Shown: positions 45,155 to 57,989, counted from the first letter of the stretch. The stretch is 64,000 nt of DNA from Rhipidocladum racemiflorum (GCA_036346355.1 CM070578.1:12290501-12354500), one strand, 5' to 3'. The notes: generated from the sequence alone by a model not told the origin. Program-made: numbers and translations.

Positions 45155-46272
45155 TTTGTATCATGCGGCTATACAAAATAATTCATATGGGGCTAATCCT
45201 ACCGCTATACGTGGTCCACTCGGGCCACCACTAATCCGCGCAGTGCTCCATCGCTGACTTGGAGTCACCTCAACTTAATTATTTGGTAGAGTTTTATGCG
45301 CACGTATCGATAACTTTGCTAACAGAGCGGGATTACCCAAACCCCAAACAGGAAGTCCACACAAACCAGGCACACTTTTATTCGTGCACAGCACTCAGCA
45401 CAGTACTGTACATCCCCGTTAACTATGCCCTGCCGTATATACCAGAGACGTACGTACCGGCCGGCTACATACGTATCAAAAACGTGGATGGCGTCGCCCG
45501 CTGCTAATCCCCGGATTGAGCCAACGATATAGCGGGTTACACGTGGGCGCAGAAAGCTGCTCTGCTTTTCCCCCTCGTCCTGGCCAATTTGGCGAGTTGA
45601 GTCGTTTTCGGCACGTCCTTGTTCGTAGCTCCAAGGGCGGAGGTGGACCGGAGGGACGGCCGTGCGGACGCAACGGCGGGATGAGGCCGCCACGGGAGTT
45701 GGACAACGACAGTCCATGGTCCCGGTGGCCGCACGGCCAAATACGAAATCGGGCACGGACGCGTTGCAGTCGTGGAGAGTTTAATCAAATCACCTTTTGG
45801 AAGTTTTGAGATTTTTTCCTGGTCCCCCGCAAACTTTCTTTTGAATCTAATCACCTTTGAAATAAATTTGTAAACATGTTCTCTCCTCCTCGAACGGCAG
45901 GTTTCCATGCTCGCGCAGCTCACCTCGTTGCCACACTCTCCTGGCTCGAAATGAGACTCTACCGGGCTCTTTGTGCTCAGTAGCTTCTTGAAAAGCTACC
46001 GAACGTCTCGGGCTGCGTCTTTCACGGTCAGTGAGGAGACTATTTGTTTCAAATATATTAGGGAGAGGCCGAATTTGCCGAAAATGCTTGTGGAGACGCA
46101 AGAAAAGTGAAGTCTTCCGACATCTGAAATGGATTGTTAAGGAGAAAATCAGTACGGTTGAGCCTCCGATCTGGATCATTGGTCGCTCATCGGACGGTCC
46201 GACAGCACGTGTTTTGTAACTACAGATGTACCGGAGCCAATCCGGTGTTACTAATGTCCACCAAGGCGAGCC

Positions 46273-46280
46273 ATAAAAGG
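46273..46280 (+). promoter_or_regulatory. TATA-like box, nucleoside hydrolase copy A
   Basis: CCATAAAAGGC about 130 bp upstream of the ATG, conserved in copy B at 61758-61765 within a well-conserved promoter. Confidence 0.5.
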
Positions 46281-46408
46281 CACACGCATCATGCAGCAAG
46301 GCTGGAGTAGGCACCAACTGGCAACACAACAGCCACCCCCTCCCTATCTAGTGACCACCTCCCCCTTGTTCCAACGCCTGCATTGAGCTCCTTCTATATA
46401 TGGTTTCC

Positions 46409-49400
46409 ATGGAGAAAATGAAGATGAAGAAGAGGAAGAAGAGCGCGCAGCCATGGACGTTGGTGGCGGCGGCCGCAGTGGCCTTGACGTTCTTCGCGGT
46501 GGCCGCCGGTGGCGTCGCGGCGGCGGACGCGCCGCGGCGGATCCTGGTGGACACGGACATGGATACCGACGACTTCCTCGCGCTGCTCTACATCCTCAAG
46601 CAGAACCGGTCCGAGTTCGACGTCAAGGTTGGTGCCATGTAGTTCTCTTTTCGCTACTGCATGTACCACAGCATCGCTTGCATCGATCTCTCCGAGGCCA
46701 ATCACCAATAGATTGGACGGTGATTTCGTCCGTGCAAAACTCCCATCTCCAGGTGACGGCTGGGCGTAAATAAAGGAGGTACGCACGCACGTATCTGCAG
46801 TGGAGATTGAGTGAAAAAATCGAACGATCTCATCGTTTCTCGCTTTGCCCATAGAAAATGGACCATCTCCAATAAAATCTCACGCGCATGCTGAGTTTCA
46901 CTCGATTGTCTGCGTTGTCATTGCTCATTAGGTGAAAAAAAAAATAGTGGATGTCGATTGGACAACGACGGCGCATCTTGGCCTTTGACTATGTTGATTC
47001 TACTAGTAGCATATTTCAACGGCATGCGTCAATTTGATGAAGCATATCTCCAAAAAGTGCAGAACTAAGCTAATTAATTATAGTGATGCATCCTCTCTCT
47101 CCCTCCCTCCCTCCCTCTAGTCTCACTGACTGAGTGGTAACTGGTAAGTCACTACTCTTGCTATGATATGAACACTGCAGGCCATTACCATCAACGCGAA
47201 CGAATGGTGCGACGCCGGGCACGGCGTGAACCACCTATACGACATCCTCTACATGATGGGCCGCGACGACATCCCGGTCGGCGTCGGCGGCGACGGCGGG
47301 ATATCGGACGCCGGCGACATACGCCCGAACGTTGGCGGCTACCTACCACTGATAGACCAGGTAGCAACAACTTATTATAGTTCACACCATCCTTGAGCAG
47401 AAATGCAACTGTCCAAGAATGCATGTACGGACTACGGAGTCCTCTTCTTTAATTTCTTTTCATGTATGCTGCTAAAACGTGCGTAGGGCATATCGACGGC
47501 CGGCGGCTGCAGGTACCGGCAGTCGGTCCCGCCGGGGCGCGGCGGGCGGCTCGACATCGACACCAACTCCGGGGTCAGGAGGGGCTTCCTCCCACAGGGA
47601 GGCCGGCGGTACAGGCCGCTCCGGCAGCCCACGGCGCAGCAGGTGATGGTGGACACGGTGTCCGCGGGACCTACCACCGTGTTCCTCTTCGGGTCGCACA
47701 CGAACGTCGCGCTCCTCCTCATGACGCACCCGCACCTGAGACGCAACATAGAGCGCTTCTACGTCTCCGGCGGCGGCGTGAGGTCGAAAAACCCGACAGG
47801 CAACCTGTTCACCGCCTACGCCACCAACCCGTTCGCGGACTACAACATATTCGGAGACCCTTTTGCTGCCTATCAGGTGCGTACGTAGGAAATCAAGTGC
47901 ATCATCACCTTGCAAGATCGTATGATTACGAGGAATATCCATACTTTATAACATGTAGATTTGCGAAGTGTGATTTCTTCAGCATTGTTTCGCTTCAAGG
48001 AGCTAGCTGCGTACGCAATTAAGTGATATGTGAACTGCGTGGCTCTCTTCAGGTGTTTCACTCAGGCATTCCCATCACACTCATTCCTCTTGATGCGTCC
48101 GACACAATTCCGGTCACCGAGGAATTCTTTTCCGAATTCCGACGGCGTCAGCGAACGTACGAGGCACAGTACTGTTTCCGGTCGTTAGATCAGGTTTTAT
48201 TGAGACTGAGAAGACGGTCCAACGGCCATGGCAACACGGCAAGTTCAAAGTTCAAACTCTTGTGTTTCTCATTCTTGTAAAAATACCATTTCCTATGAAA
48301 GTATTGCATTCTAAGTCTCTTTCAATCTCCATGTCTAATCTTACTCTTTCTACATTGTCCTGATGCAGAGCTATTACATGTGGGATGCCTTTGCGGCCGG
48401 CGTAGCTCTCTCTAGCATGCGCAACGGCGAGATCAACGGTGGAAATGACTTTGCCGAGCTCGAATATATCAACGTCACAGTGATAACTTCGAACAAGCCG
48501 TACGGTGCGCGTGACGGCTCGAACCCGTTCTTCGATGGCCGTGCAACTCCCAAGTTTGGTCTGAAAGATGGTGGAGTTCACAGTGGACATGTTCAGACTG
48601 GAATTAGGGATAGCTTCTGCCTGGTGCCCGGAAGCAACAGAGGAAGATGTGAGGTAACAAATATATATATGTTGCTAAATGATCTTTATGCGACAGTTTT
48701 TCGGGTTGTTTATGTATGAGATCGAAACTCTAAAATTCTGATAACTTTCATTTCTCCTTAGGATGGATACACCAAGGAAGTGTCTGGTCCAGAAGCAGTC
48801 CCGATTCGTGTTGCCACAAGCTCGAAGCCTATCACGGGTAAAAATAGCTCACTCGATAAGGAATTTTTCAAGAGCTTCTTAGAGGTAAGCAGTATATATT
48901 TGGCATGCCATTCCTTTCTCGTTAGTGAGCTGGTATCTCACAACCTTTTCTTTTCCTTTTTCTTTTTGAGGGAGAGAAACAAGGTTAAGGCACTGTTTGT
49001 TTACGCCTGTTTGCTTTGGCTTTTGTATGGGCTTAAAAGCAAAGAAGTCAAAGCTGAAACAAGCCTAAAGCTTTCGCACAACTAAAAGCTAATTAAAGCT
49101 ATCAAAGAATTGCTTTTTTGGGTTTTTACGGGATCAAAATAACCCTTTGCCACTAAACTTTATTAAAATTACTTACAAATACCATCGCTAGTTAGGCCCC
49201 TTCTTTTTTTTTTCTCCTCATCCTCCCTCATCCCAACACCATGCCTCATCCTTCCTCCCTCCCTCCCTCCCTCCTCTCTTGTGACTCGCGTACCGGTTAG
49301 ACTAGCGGTCGGTGCCGATAACCACATCTCCCGCGTGCCTTCGTTGTCTAAACCCCAAGCCACTGCCCGTCAACTCCTCTAGGCCATCGACGCCACTGTC

Positions 49401-51960
49401 CTCGACTACTCCTAGACCGCCGTCCTCGATTCCTCCCCAAGTCGCCGATCCGGCCTGCCCGACGCCTCTGGACGCCGGATTTGGCCTCCCTATCCTCTTC
49501 GCCCTTCAAATCCGACCAACTCGTCCCCTTCACTGCTTGGTTTGGCCTCCCTGCCGCCTCCGACTACCAGATTTGACCTCTCCATCCCCTTCATCCCTTC
49601 GATCCAACCTCCTCGTAGCCAAATTCTTCATGGAATCTGCATTGTAGCAAATTCTAAAATATATATTATAGCAAAAAAATTTCATGTAATTTGCTTTGTT
49701 TTTCTATATTTTTCTTGACGATGATTGAGCCAAAATATTATTAGAATCATGGGTATTTCATACAATCGACCAATAAGCCATAGCTCAAAAGCAAAAAAAA
49801 AAAAAAAAAAGGGGGGGGTGCATATTACCAAATACCATGGCTTGGCTTAAAAGCCAGATGCTTACAAGTTGCTTAAGCCAAAATGCTATGCTTAGGCTTT
49901 TCGGCTTATACCTTAAAGTCAACCTTTTGGTTTAAAATGCTTAAAAGCAATCCATTTTAATATGTGGCAGAGGTGTGCATTTTAACCTAATTTTAGTGAT
50001 ATTGGTCTAAAAAGAACCATCAATAAGCAAAAAAAAAAAAAAGAGCACAGTTTCAATGGCTTTTAACTTTTAGTTATATTAAAGCTTATACCGTGTGAAA
50101 AGGCCATGTTAAAAAGGCACCTCTTTGTTGACTTTGATTTTTTAGCTTTTAAGCTAGAGAAGAAAAAAAACTCAAATAAACAGGGCCTAAGACGTGAACA
50201 TTTCTTTCACTGTTTTGTCTAACCAAAATTCATGCTCAGAATATAGTATTATGATCAACTTTCAATTAACATGTTCACAAAAAAAAATCTGGCGTTAACT
50301 AAATTGTTCCCTGCAGGTTCTAAATCTACCTAAAAACGCTGGGCGTTTCAACATCAGTACACAGTTTCCATATTACAGAGAAGTTCTTTACAAGCCGAAT
50401 TTCAGAAATGTGAGCAGGGGGAAGACAGTCATTTTTGACATGGACATGAGTCCTGGAGATTTTGTTTCCCTTATATACCTCTTGAAGGCACCCAGAGAAG
50501 TAATAGATCTAAAGGTGAGAAGAACAATTATATATGACAAATGTATTGACTAAACAAAATGATGTGCTCTCAGTTCTCATACAGCCAAATTCATTGGTTT
50601 CTTATGTACTCTCCACTTTGACTATATCAACGAAATCTCATCTTATTGAAATGTTTTAGGGGGTTTTGGTCAATGGCAATGGCTGGGCAAATATCGCTAG
50701 CATCGACATCGTTTACGACATTCTACATATGATGGGCCGTGACGACATTCCAGTCGGTCGTGGCAATACCATCGCCCGGGCACTCCGACTCTTGGATGCA
50801 ACAATTCTTATGCTATTCCCCAAGGTAGTGGCGGATTTGTTGATTCAGATACCTTTGTATGGACTAGCTCGGCCACCGCCAAGAAGTCCTAGAAGGTAAA
50901 GATTTTGCATCCAATTCATATGAATGCTAATGCAAGAATTGGACTAAATCATTTACATGGTTATTCATTGCATGATCGATACACTCGAAAATTTAGACCA
51001 TCCGTAACGTCACCGTTGGCTTTTGAAGTTTGGCAAATTGGTCAGAAGCAACTTGATCCAGATGACAAAATCATTGTTCTTACCAATGGGCCTCTAACCA
51101 ATTTGGTCAACATTTCACTCTATGACAGGGATGCAAGCTCCGTGATAGAGGTCAGTTGTTTCCTATCTTCAGACCCCCTAGGTTTCGCCTGACATGAATT
51201 CATCTGTGAAGATTGATCTTTTGACACATTTCTCCCCATGCAGAGAGTTTATATTGTCGGTGGACTCATCAGAGATGGAGGTGATGAGAAGGGGAATGTG
51301 TTCACTGTTCCATCGAACAGATATGCAGAGTTCAACATGTTTCTTGATCCACTAGCTGCAAAAACAGTACTAGAATCTAATTTGAATATCACACTCATTC
51401 CTCTTACTGTGCAACGAAAAGCTGCGTCATTTGGAGCTGTCCTAGAAGCTTTGGAGAATACCCAACAAACTCCTGAATCAGGTTTTGTCCATAGGTTGTT
51501 GTCATTATTGAATGAACTTCAGAAGGAACATAATTTGTATCACCATATGGTAACTGGCTGTAATTCATTTTGTTTCTTTTTGCCCATTTTGGATAATTCG
51601 TATAATATTTATTCATTTTCTACTTCTTTTCTGTGTAAATTCTCATGTTTTCAGGATATATTTCTGGGAGAAGTTCTTGGCGCAGTTTACATGGTTCAAG
51701 GATCCGATTTGAAACCCTCAGTGAATTTGAAGCCAATAAGCGTCGTCGCCAACACAACCAAAAGCACAGATGGGCAGATTATGATCAGCAAGCAGAGTGC
51801 AAAGCTGGTAAATGTATTAAGTGATTTCAATGGTGAAATATATTACAATCGATTGGCAAATTCTTTAGCAAACAAGAAGCAATCTGCCATTGTTGGGAGC
51901 TTTGAAGAACAAACGGCAATTTGGAGCAGGCCACCAAAGACTTCAGGCCACATAGAATAG
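46409..51960 (+). CDS. Two-domain secreted nucleoside hydrolase (NSH3-like), copy A
   Basis: Exons: 46409-46627, 47181-47360, 47487-47876, 48053-48238, 48369-48653, 48762-48884, 50317-50514, 50660-50895, 50997-51150, 51244-51549, 51655-51960. All phases agree, about 860 codons. The ATG at 46409 is chosen because it is conserved in copy B. Residues 16-38 form a signal anchor/peptide; the first hydrolase domain opens with the metal site VDTDMDTDD (D48, D50, D54, D55). The second begins VIFDMDMSPGD and ends with YRLxHHMDIFLGEV-like sequence. The family (Arabidopsis NSH3) is an apoplastic purine nucleosidase, cleaving nucleosides to base and ribose using Ca2+. Intron 4 starts GC, not GT. A 1.2-kb MITE sits in intron 6. 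About 80 bases (50776-50856) are read out of frame between two compensating indels, and 50896-51000 matches the family poorly, so the second domain is probably damaged. Confidence 0.8.
48989..50187. mobile_element. PIF/Tourist-like element inside intron 6 of copy A
   Basis: Ends GGCACTGTTTGTTT and AAATAAACAGGGCC are inverted; TAA flanks both sides (48986-48988; 50188-50190). 1199 bp, rich in AAGC/GCTT words (AAAAGCTAA, TTAAAGCTT). The open frame at 49312-49647 is Pro/Ser-rich with no domain. Confidence 0.75.
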
Positions 51961-52132
51961 GACTAGATAGGTTGGCGCGCTATGCTGCTGCGCTGGCTAA
52001 TATAGGATAGATAATATGTATGTTGTATGATGTGATGATATGCATTGCAAGCATGTCTAGATGATATGTATTGTGTAGAGTATCTGTAGGTAATGTATAT
52101 TGTGTTGTAGTGCAGAGTTGTTTGAGCTGGAA

Positions 52133-52907
52133 TCTATGTATCACCGATACACGATACTGGTATGGCGATTTCCCAGAAACAAGAATCTGGCAATACGATG
52201 AGTATATGCGTTTAAAAAATAAAAAAATGTAAGAGTGAGAAGGTGACAACGGAGGGAGAAGGCGACGGCGGCTTGTAGAAGGAGAAGGCAGCGACGAGAT
52301 TGCAGAGGGAGAAGATGGCAGCGGCAGCGGTTAGCTGGCTGGCGGTAGAAGGAGAAGGGATGGAAGGCAGTGACAGCTTGTAGAGGGAGAAGGCGACTGC
52401 GGCGAGATTGCAGAGGGAGAAGACGGCGACGGGCGACAGGCTGAGTAGAGGGGTGGCTGCGACGAGATTGAAGAGGGAAAAAGGGAGGGGAGGCGATGGC
52501 AACAAGATTGCAAAAGGAGGCAACGGTGGTGGCCCACATGCTCGGTGGAGGCTAGAGGGGAGGTGGCGACTAGTAGCAGTCGTCGGTCAGCTGGGTAGAG
52601 GACAGTGGCTATCGGTCTAAGCATTTTAGGGCAATCAACGGTAGAAGAGATGACTGGGTGCAATGAGAGAGAGAGAGAGAGAGAGAGATTTTATGGTTAT
52701 GAGAGATGGTTTGAATTGGGCTTAGCTTTGTGTTTTTGGCCCAGAAGTATCGCAGAATATCGAAGAATGATCGGGGATTACTTTTATTAATTTTAAATGC
52801 TGAATTTCACCGATCCTTCTTGATACCATATCGCGAAGGACAACCATATCGGATAAGTATCCGATATCAGTACGACGATCTTGCGAAGAATCGGTGATTC
52901 ATAGGAT
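52133..52907. repeat. Repeat with ATCACCGAT inverted termini
   Basis: Left CTATGTATCACCGATAC; right GAATCGGTGATTCATAGG. Between them are GAGAAGGCGACGGC-type purine-rich repeats (52230-52560) and a (GA)n run near 52665. Probably a non-autonomous DNA transposon; target duplication unclear. Confidence 0.45.
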
Positions 52908-54494
52908 GGAATAGGATGTAACATGTGTGGTCAATTCATGCGGAGGATTCACAACATAAGTACATCAATGCATGCGTCAAGGAATCTAGAATTGCATAGG
53001 TGCAGAACATAGAGAGAGGGGCCAATCTTGTTAAGCGATGAAGTGGAAGGCACTGATGTCTCTTTTCAAGACCAATGAGATTGCCAAAATGGTATCATCA
53101 TGAAGTGAGATTTGCTCTCCCATCACCTGACTTGATGAGGCTGGAATCCTTTAATTTATATGGTCAACACCATTTTTGTTGTAGGGGTCAGGAAATTACC
53201 TTTGTTGTGGGTATTTGATGAAGCCACATATCACAATAACACTTAATTGCAATGCTTACACAAAATAGTAGCAACACACATTAGCCGTCAGATAGGTAGA
53301 AGAGAACCTAAAACAATATGAAATTTTCGTGGGAAAAAAATAAAGGAAGAAAAATGGAATAGCATATGATCTATCTTCCACTTACAACAATAGTGGCAAA
53401 AAAAATAAACTGACATAATTGAATCAAACAAAACAAATGAAGCATCAGCGTAACCTAATGTCATGAGCCATGGTACCCATCAGAAATAGCTCTATGTCTA
53501 TTATCGGTGATCTATACCAGGTCAACACACTGAATTTCTATGTCAAATAAAAAAATGAAGAGAAGAGGCTTTCAAAGAGGTGGTCACTGGTTAATATAAA
53601 AAAAACACAGCACAAAGTTCAGTATTATGATGAGAATACGACAATAGTGGCAACATGTCCTTCTGACAAAATAAAAGCAAATTAAAATGAATAAATGGAG
53701 TGCTATCACCAAGGTTGTTGAAGACCAATCCTACACTTTGCTCCAGCATGAAAGACAACTAAATCTTACTTCCAATAGCTATAGAAATGACCACAAATAA
53801 ATCTTAATTGTGATAGGATTATTTTATCTTGTTTGGTACGCCAATAACAAATCCTGAAATCAATGCTTATGGAGTAGAGAATACAGAGACACATCATCAA
53901 AGATTTATACAATTGTAAAGTTAGTATATATAATACGTAAAGAAGGGAAGTGGTCAAACATCGATAAAACTACATTATCACACTGAATAATCAATACATC
54001 GAATATGCAATATAAATGGAAAGCATAAAAGTTTATACATATGATATTACCTTGGAAACGATAATGCGCTTTAGAGAGTATATTTATCAAATATGCGCCC
54101 CCCTGGAAAATTACCCTTCTGAAAGAATTGCTGAACAGGGGAAAAATCTACAGAGACACAAACTGCTAGTAAGTTCGTAATTAAAAAAAACATGAAAGTA
54201 AATTAAAAAGTATGACTATCTTAGCACTAACTGTTTCATCTTAGAGAAAAAAAAGTTCAAAGCTTAAAGAACAATATTTTTTTCAATAGAGTTTGTCATG
54301 TCCTATTCATGTTGTACCACATTTCCTAATCCATGAATCATGATAATTAGCATAATAACACATCCAGTTAGATGTTTATAGTTTATACATCTTGCACATC
54401 CTAGCATCACTTAATTGTAATAGGCATAAATCATATTGAGCCTTAAGCCAATTGCAAAATGATCATGAACTAACTACAGAGACAAAAACAAATA
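52908..54494. other. Intergenic, no gene recognised
   Basis: AT-rich; no open frame with a known product. Not related to the missing C-terminal exons of the 56-58 kb pseudogene as far as I can see. Confidence 0.5.
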
Positions 54495-56202
54495 TGTAAC
54501 ATCCCAAAATTTTCTTTTCTTGCATTTAATGTATATTTACAATTTTTGAAATTTTCTGGAATTTATTTGGAATTTATTTGAAATAAACCTCTTCTTTAAA
54601 TTAATTAAATATTAGAAAATTTTATATAATTTTTTTAAAAAATATTTTATTGGAGTTCAAAATATTTTCTAGAATTTTTCTGATAATTTTATTGCCTTAA
54701 ACGAATTAAATGAATTTCAGAAATTATTTTAATTCGAAAAAGACTGGAAAATGCTGTGAACAGTGTTGGGCCGGCCCGTTACTGTAGTGTGCACGCCAAG
54801 TATTCGATTTAAGTCCCTTTTGATCCGAATTCAATTTTTCTTTTTGTTTTCTTGTATGGCATTCACTCCCAAGCCTATATAAGTGTTCTAAGACCCCCTC
54901 CCACGCATACTCATTACAATTTACCATTAAATAGAGCTTGATTTTTTAAAAAAAATTAGGCTTTAGAATCACCTCAATCGAAGTTCATATGAGGGAGAAC
55001 AAATTTTTGAAAGTTTAAATCACGTAAAGAAAAAAGAAATAATTTTTGAATTTTTAAAATTATTTTTCTACAGAAAAATAAAATCTAATTCACTATATAA
55101 CATCAGCATTCAGAATATTTATTTTATTTTCTATTTTCTCACTCCTACTACAATACTGCGTGACTACTGTAGCCCGCAAATGCTTCGGTCGGTTCGAACA
55201 TAGCAATTGAGGAACGCAAAGCAGTCATTGGCAAGAAAGAAAACTAAGGAAGAGGACAACTCTGGCCAAACCGAGAGGAGCACCGGAAAGCTTGCGATGC
55301 GACGAACTTGATGATGGCCACGGTTATGGCGGGGAGGCATGGATGGCGACGCAACAATGCAACGAATAACTACAAATATACTTTCGTAAAACATAAAATT
55401 CATCGTCTACGGTTCACCAAACTTGAAATCGTTTGAGAGATTACCTTCACGACGATCAATGGCACAAGGTGATGTGAAAGGTTTTGGAAGAAAAGATCCG
55501 AAGTATCGAAAGTTTGTAAGAGCACGATAGTGATGTTCGGTTCGTGCTCTGAACGCCACGACGTTCCAAGCAAAAGAAGGCACAAGTGGTTGGGACGACT
55601 TGAGGAACGGGTAGAGCAACGAGAGGGGATCCTAGTGCTCTCCATAAATAGGCTCGGGGTGGCTCTTAGAGATAGATATGGTTAGTTTTAAAGAAAATTT
55701 TGAACCAAATTAAACTCAATTTTATCCTGAATAAAAGGGATTAGGATGGGACAATCATGAGGTTTAGTTGAAGATAAGGTGGCACATGTACTAGACATAA
55801 ATTCGAAAGCAAAACGGGTGGGATTAAAGCTTTCCAAATCATAGCCATGGTGGTAAGAGAGAGAACGTGCTACAATTGGCCAGAGGTTGAAGACAACATA
55901 TGACAAGTGGGAGTAACTTATTAATTATTTTCAAATTTAATTGATGCTAAAAATTAAAAGGCTTTGAAGCCATAGAAAACAAAGTACAAAAGTTTTGAGA
56001 ATATTCTCTAAAATAATTTAGAATATAGCCAACTTACTGTAAAACTTTAAGAATTTTTTGAGTTATATTTTAGCTACAGTAATATATTTACGTAAAATGG
56101 AAAATAGAAAACAATTGCATAAATTTTGAAAAATTAAGTAAAAATTCTACAACATTAGAAATAAGTTATAAAATATTATTTTGAAAATTTTGGAATGTTA
56201 CA
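54495..56202. repeat. Two head-to-head LTR fragments
   Basis: Left end TGTAACATCCCAAAATTTTC; right end is its near inverted copy GAAAATTTTGGAATGTTACA. Each half has its own TATA-like site pointing inward (CCTATATAAGTG near 54875 on +; CCTATTTATGG near 55650 on -). 54920-55140 matches 37840-37990 in reverse, so the right half continues past the centre to about 54920. No 5-bp target duplication seen. Confidence 0.6.
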
Positions 56203-56392
56203 ACTACTTTTCTCTGAAATAGAATTAACAATTTGTGACAATTGTGATGATTTGGAAGATAAAACTTAGAGAAATTATGCATACTCAGTTTTCCTTATTT
56301 CACATAAATGTAGTAAGTTTATATACATGTATTTAATAGATAACATACACCAACTACTCAAGCTAACGAAGCTAACCTGTTTAACTTCCTAC

Positions 56393-57982
56393 CTCAAATG
56401 GAGATGTTACTGAGCTATGGTGACCGGAAAAGACCGAGGACCAGTCATCAAATATGTTCCTTGATGTAACTGAGATTGAATGTCGCCTTGGTGGTGAGAG
56501 TGGTGCATAACCCCTTGGAGGTGAGTCTGGGGGAGTGAACCTTGGTGTGCTGTTGTATGACGACAAATATACATGTGTGCAGGGTGGCCTAGGTACTTCA
56601 AGTATAAAAGGTGTTATATGTAATATATGACTGAACAGAACTCCACATTAAATAATATGAATTAACTAAGGGAATGTGCTCAACATAACTACTTTCTTCT
56701 GAAATAAAACTCGCAGTTTCTGACAATTGTGATGATTTGGAGGTTGGAAATGCAGAATCTTCATCTGATAAAATCCAATATTCAAAGTTACTCATTCGAT
56801 TTAATATGCCATGGTGTGCAGGGGTACACCTAGCACAAGAGCCACGAAAAATTCTGCAGTACCTCCAACAGATGCAAAGGGGAAATTTGAAGCTTCCGTG
56901 ACCTTTGCCCCAGGAGCAATGTTCTACAGCAAAGTATTTTAACAAGCAAAATCACTTCCAATTCAAAAAAACTCTAAACAATGACAGGAGAAGAATGACA
57001 AATTCCGATGCTCTAGTAATTGCAGGGTTCTTGCAGTACTTACAACATGAGCATGTAAATGCAGACAAATTACAGGATTGTCTTCATCTTCTTGGAGTGA
57101 TTGAAAAAGAATCTTCTTGAAAACTTCCAACTGCACAACAAAGCAGGAAACAAGCAGTAAAGCATACATTTTTGGAGTTTGAAATAGTGACGAGCAAAAA
57201 TTCTCTACAGCGGGAAAAAACATTGCAATTTTCATACTAAAGAGTTGCTTTACTTGCATATAGTTTGCTATCCAGGGCATGAATTAATTCATAATTTGAG
57301 CCAACAATGTAGAGAAAGCAACACACGGGTGACCTTAAGAATACTACCTAAATGATACAAAATACTCGATAAAATCAAATTTAGCTCTATGCAAATAAAA
57401 AACTTTAGGTTTGGTTTCCCAATTTAGAACAATAGCATGCTCCCAGAGTGCCAGTTATATCTCATCTATAAAACTCCTCAGGGAAAAACGAAGACATTTC
57501 TCATCATGAATTATGATGCCAAATGCAATGCAATGATATGTCCTGTTACCTTGGCGACATCTCTGTTCAGTTTCTTAATGGTGTTTGACAAAGATCGCTG
57601 CTTCATTCAGAATGGCTTCCTCGTGATATCCATCATCCACAACCAAAACACATATATTGGTCAAATTGTTAACTTGCCATTATTGTAAAAGGAATTAAGA
57701 AGGTTAAACCGCATATAAGAGCAGTTTGACCGACAAGTGGGACCAGAAACTGTGGCCAACATGGACCCTCGTGTCAGCCAAAAGCATCCTATAGAGAGAA
57801 CACCTAAGCCCACCAGTGGCTCCACTAGTAAAAATTACCTTCTCCTCGGTGCGGCGGAGGCGGTCGAAAGCCAGGGTGAGCGCGGCGTCAAGCTACTCGA
57901 CGCGGTCGCGGAGGTCCTCAGCGGCACCGGTGCACTCGGAGAGCTGCGCATGGAGCCTCGTGGCCTCCGCCTCAAGCCATAA
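56393..57982 (-). pseudogene. At4g15545/NAIP-like coiled-coil protein gene, broken and truncated
   Basis: Exon-like blocks in order on the - strand: 57982-57840 (EATRLHAQLSECTG, then ...FDRLRRTEEK, donor AAG|GTAATT); 57619-57550 (LSNTIKKLNRDVAK, donor AAG|GTAACA); 57130-57044 (LEVFKKILFQSLQEDEDNP, donor |GTAAGT); ~56770-56690 (SDEDSAFPTSKSSQLSETAS); and ~56560-56393 (PRFTPPDSPPRGYAPLSPPR, RRHSISVTSRNIFDD, ending PFE|GTAGGA). This order matches the family called At4g15545-like, which in Arabidopsis includes NAIP proteins of ER bodies. A TAG lies in the first block and a TGA in the second. The N-terminal exons and the C-terminal conserved block (usually containing FFRQVR and SYEQF) are missing. 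An exon piece is also duplicated at 56205-56265. Not functional. Confidence 0.75.
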
Positions 57983-57989
57983 AAGGAAA

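Larger units (their letters stand above)
41774..51960 (+). repeat. Segmental duplication, copy A (with later insertions)
   Basis: Collinear with 59849-64000: CTGTACCCAACTGTATT..., the GTGTCGCCATTACCATC block, the GTGGTCCACTCGGGCCA block, promoter, and nucleoside hydrolase exons 1-5. Relative to copy B it has gained elements at 42053-43736 and 43824-45154. The duplicated coding exons are nearly identical. Confidence 0.85.

Noticed and set aside
46394..46852. 152-codon - strand frame over nucleoside hydrolase exon 1
   Set aside because: Antisense shadow of a well-supported exon; continues into the intron without any domain.
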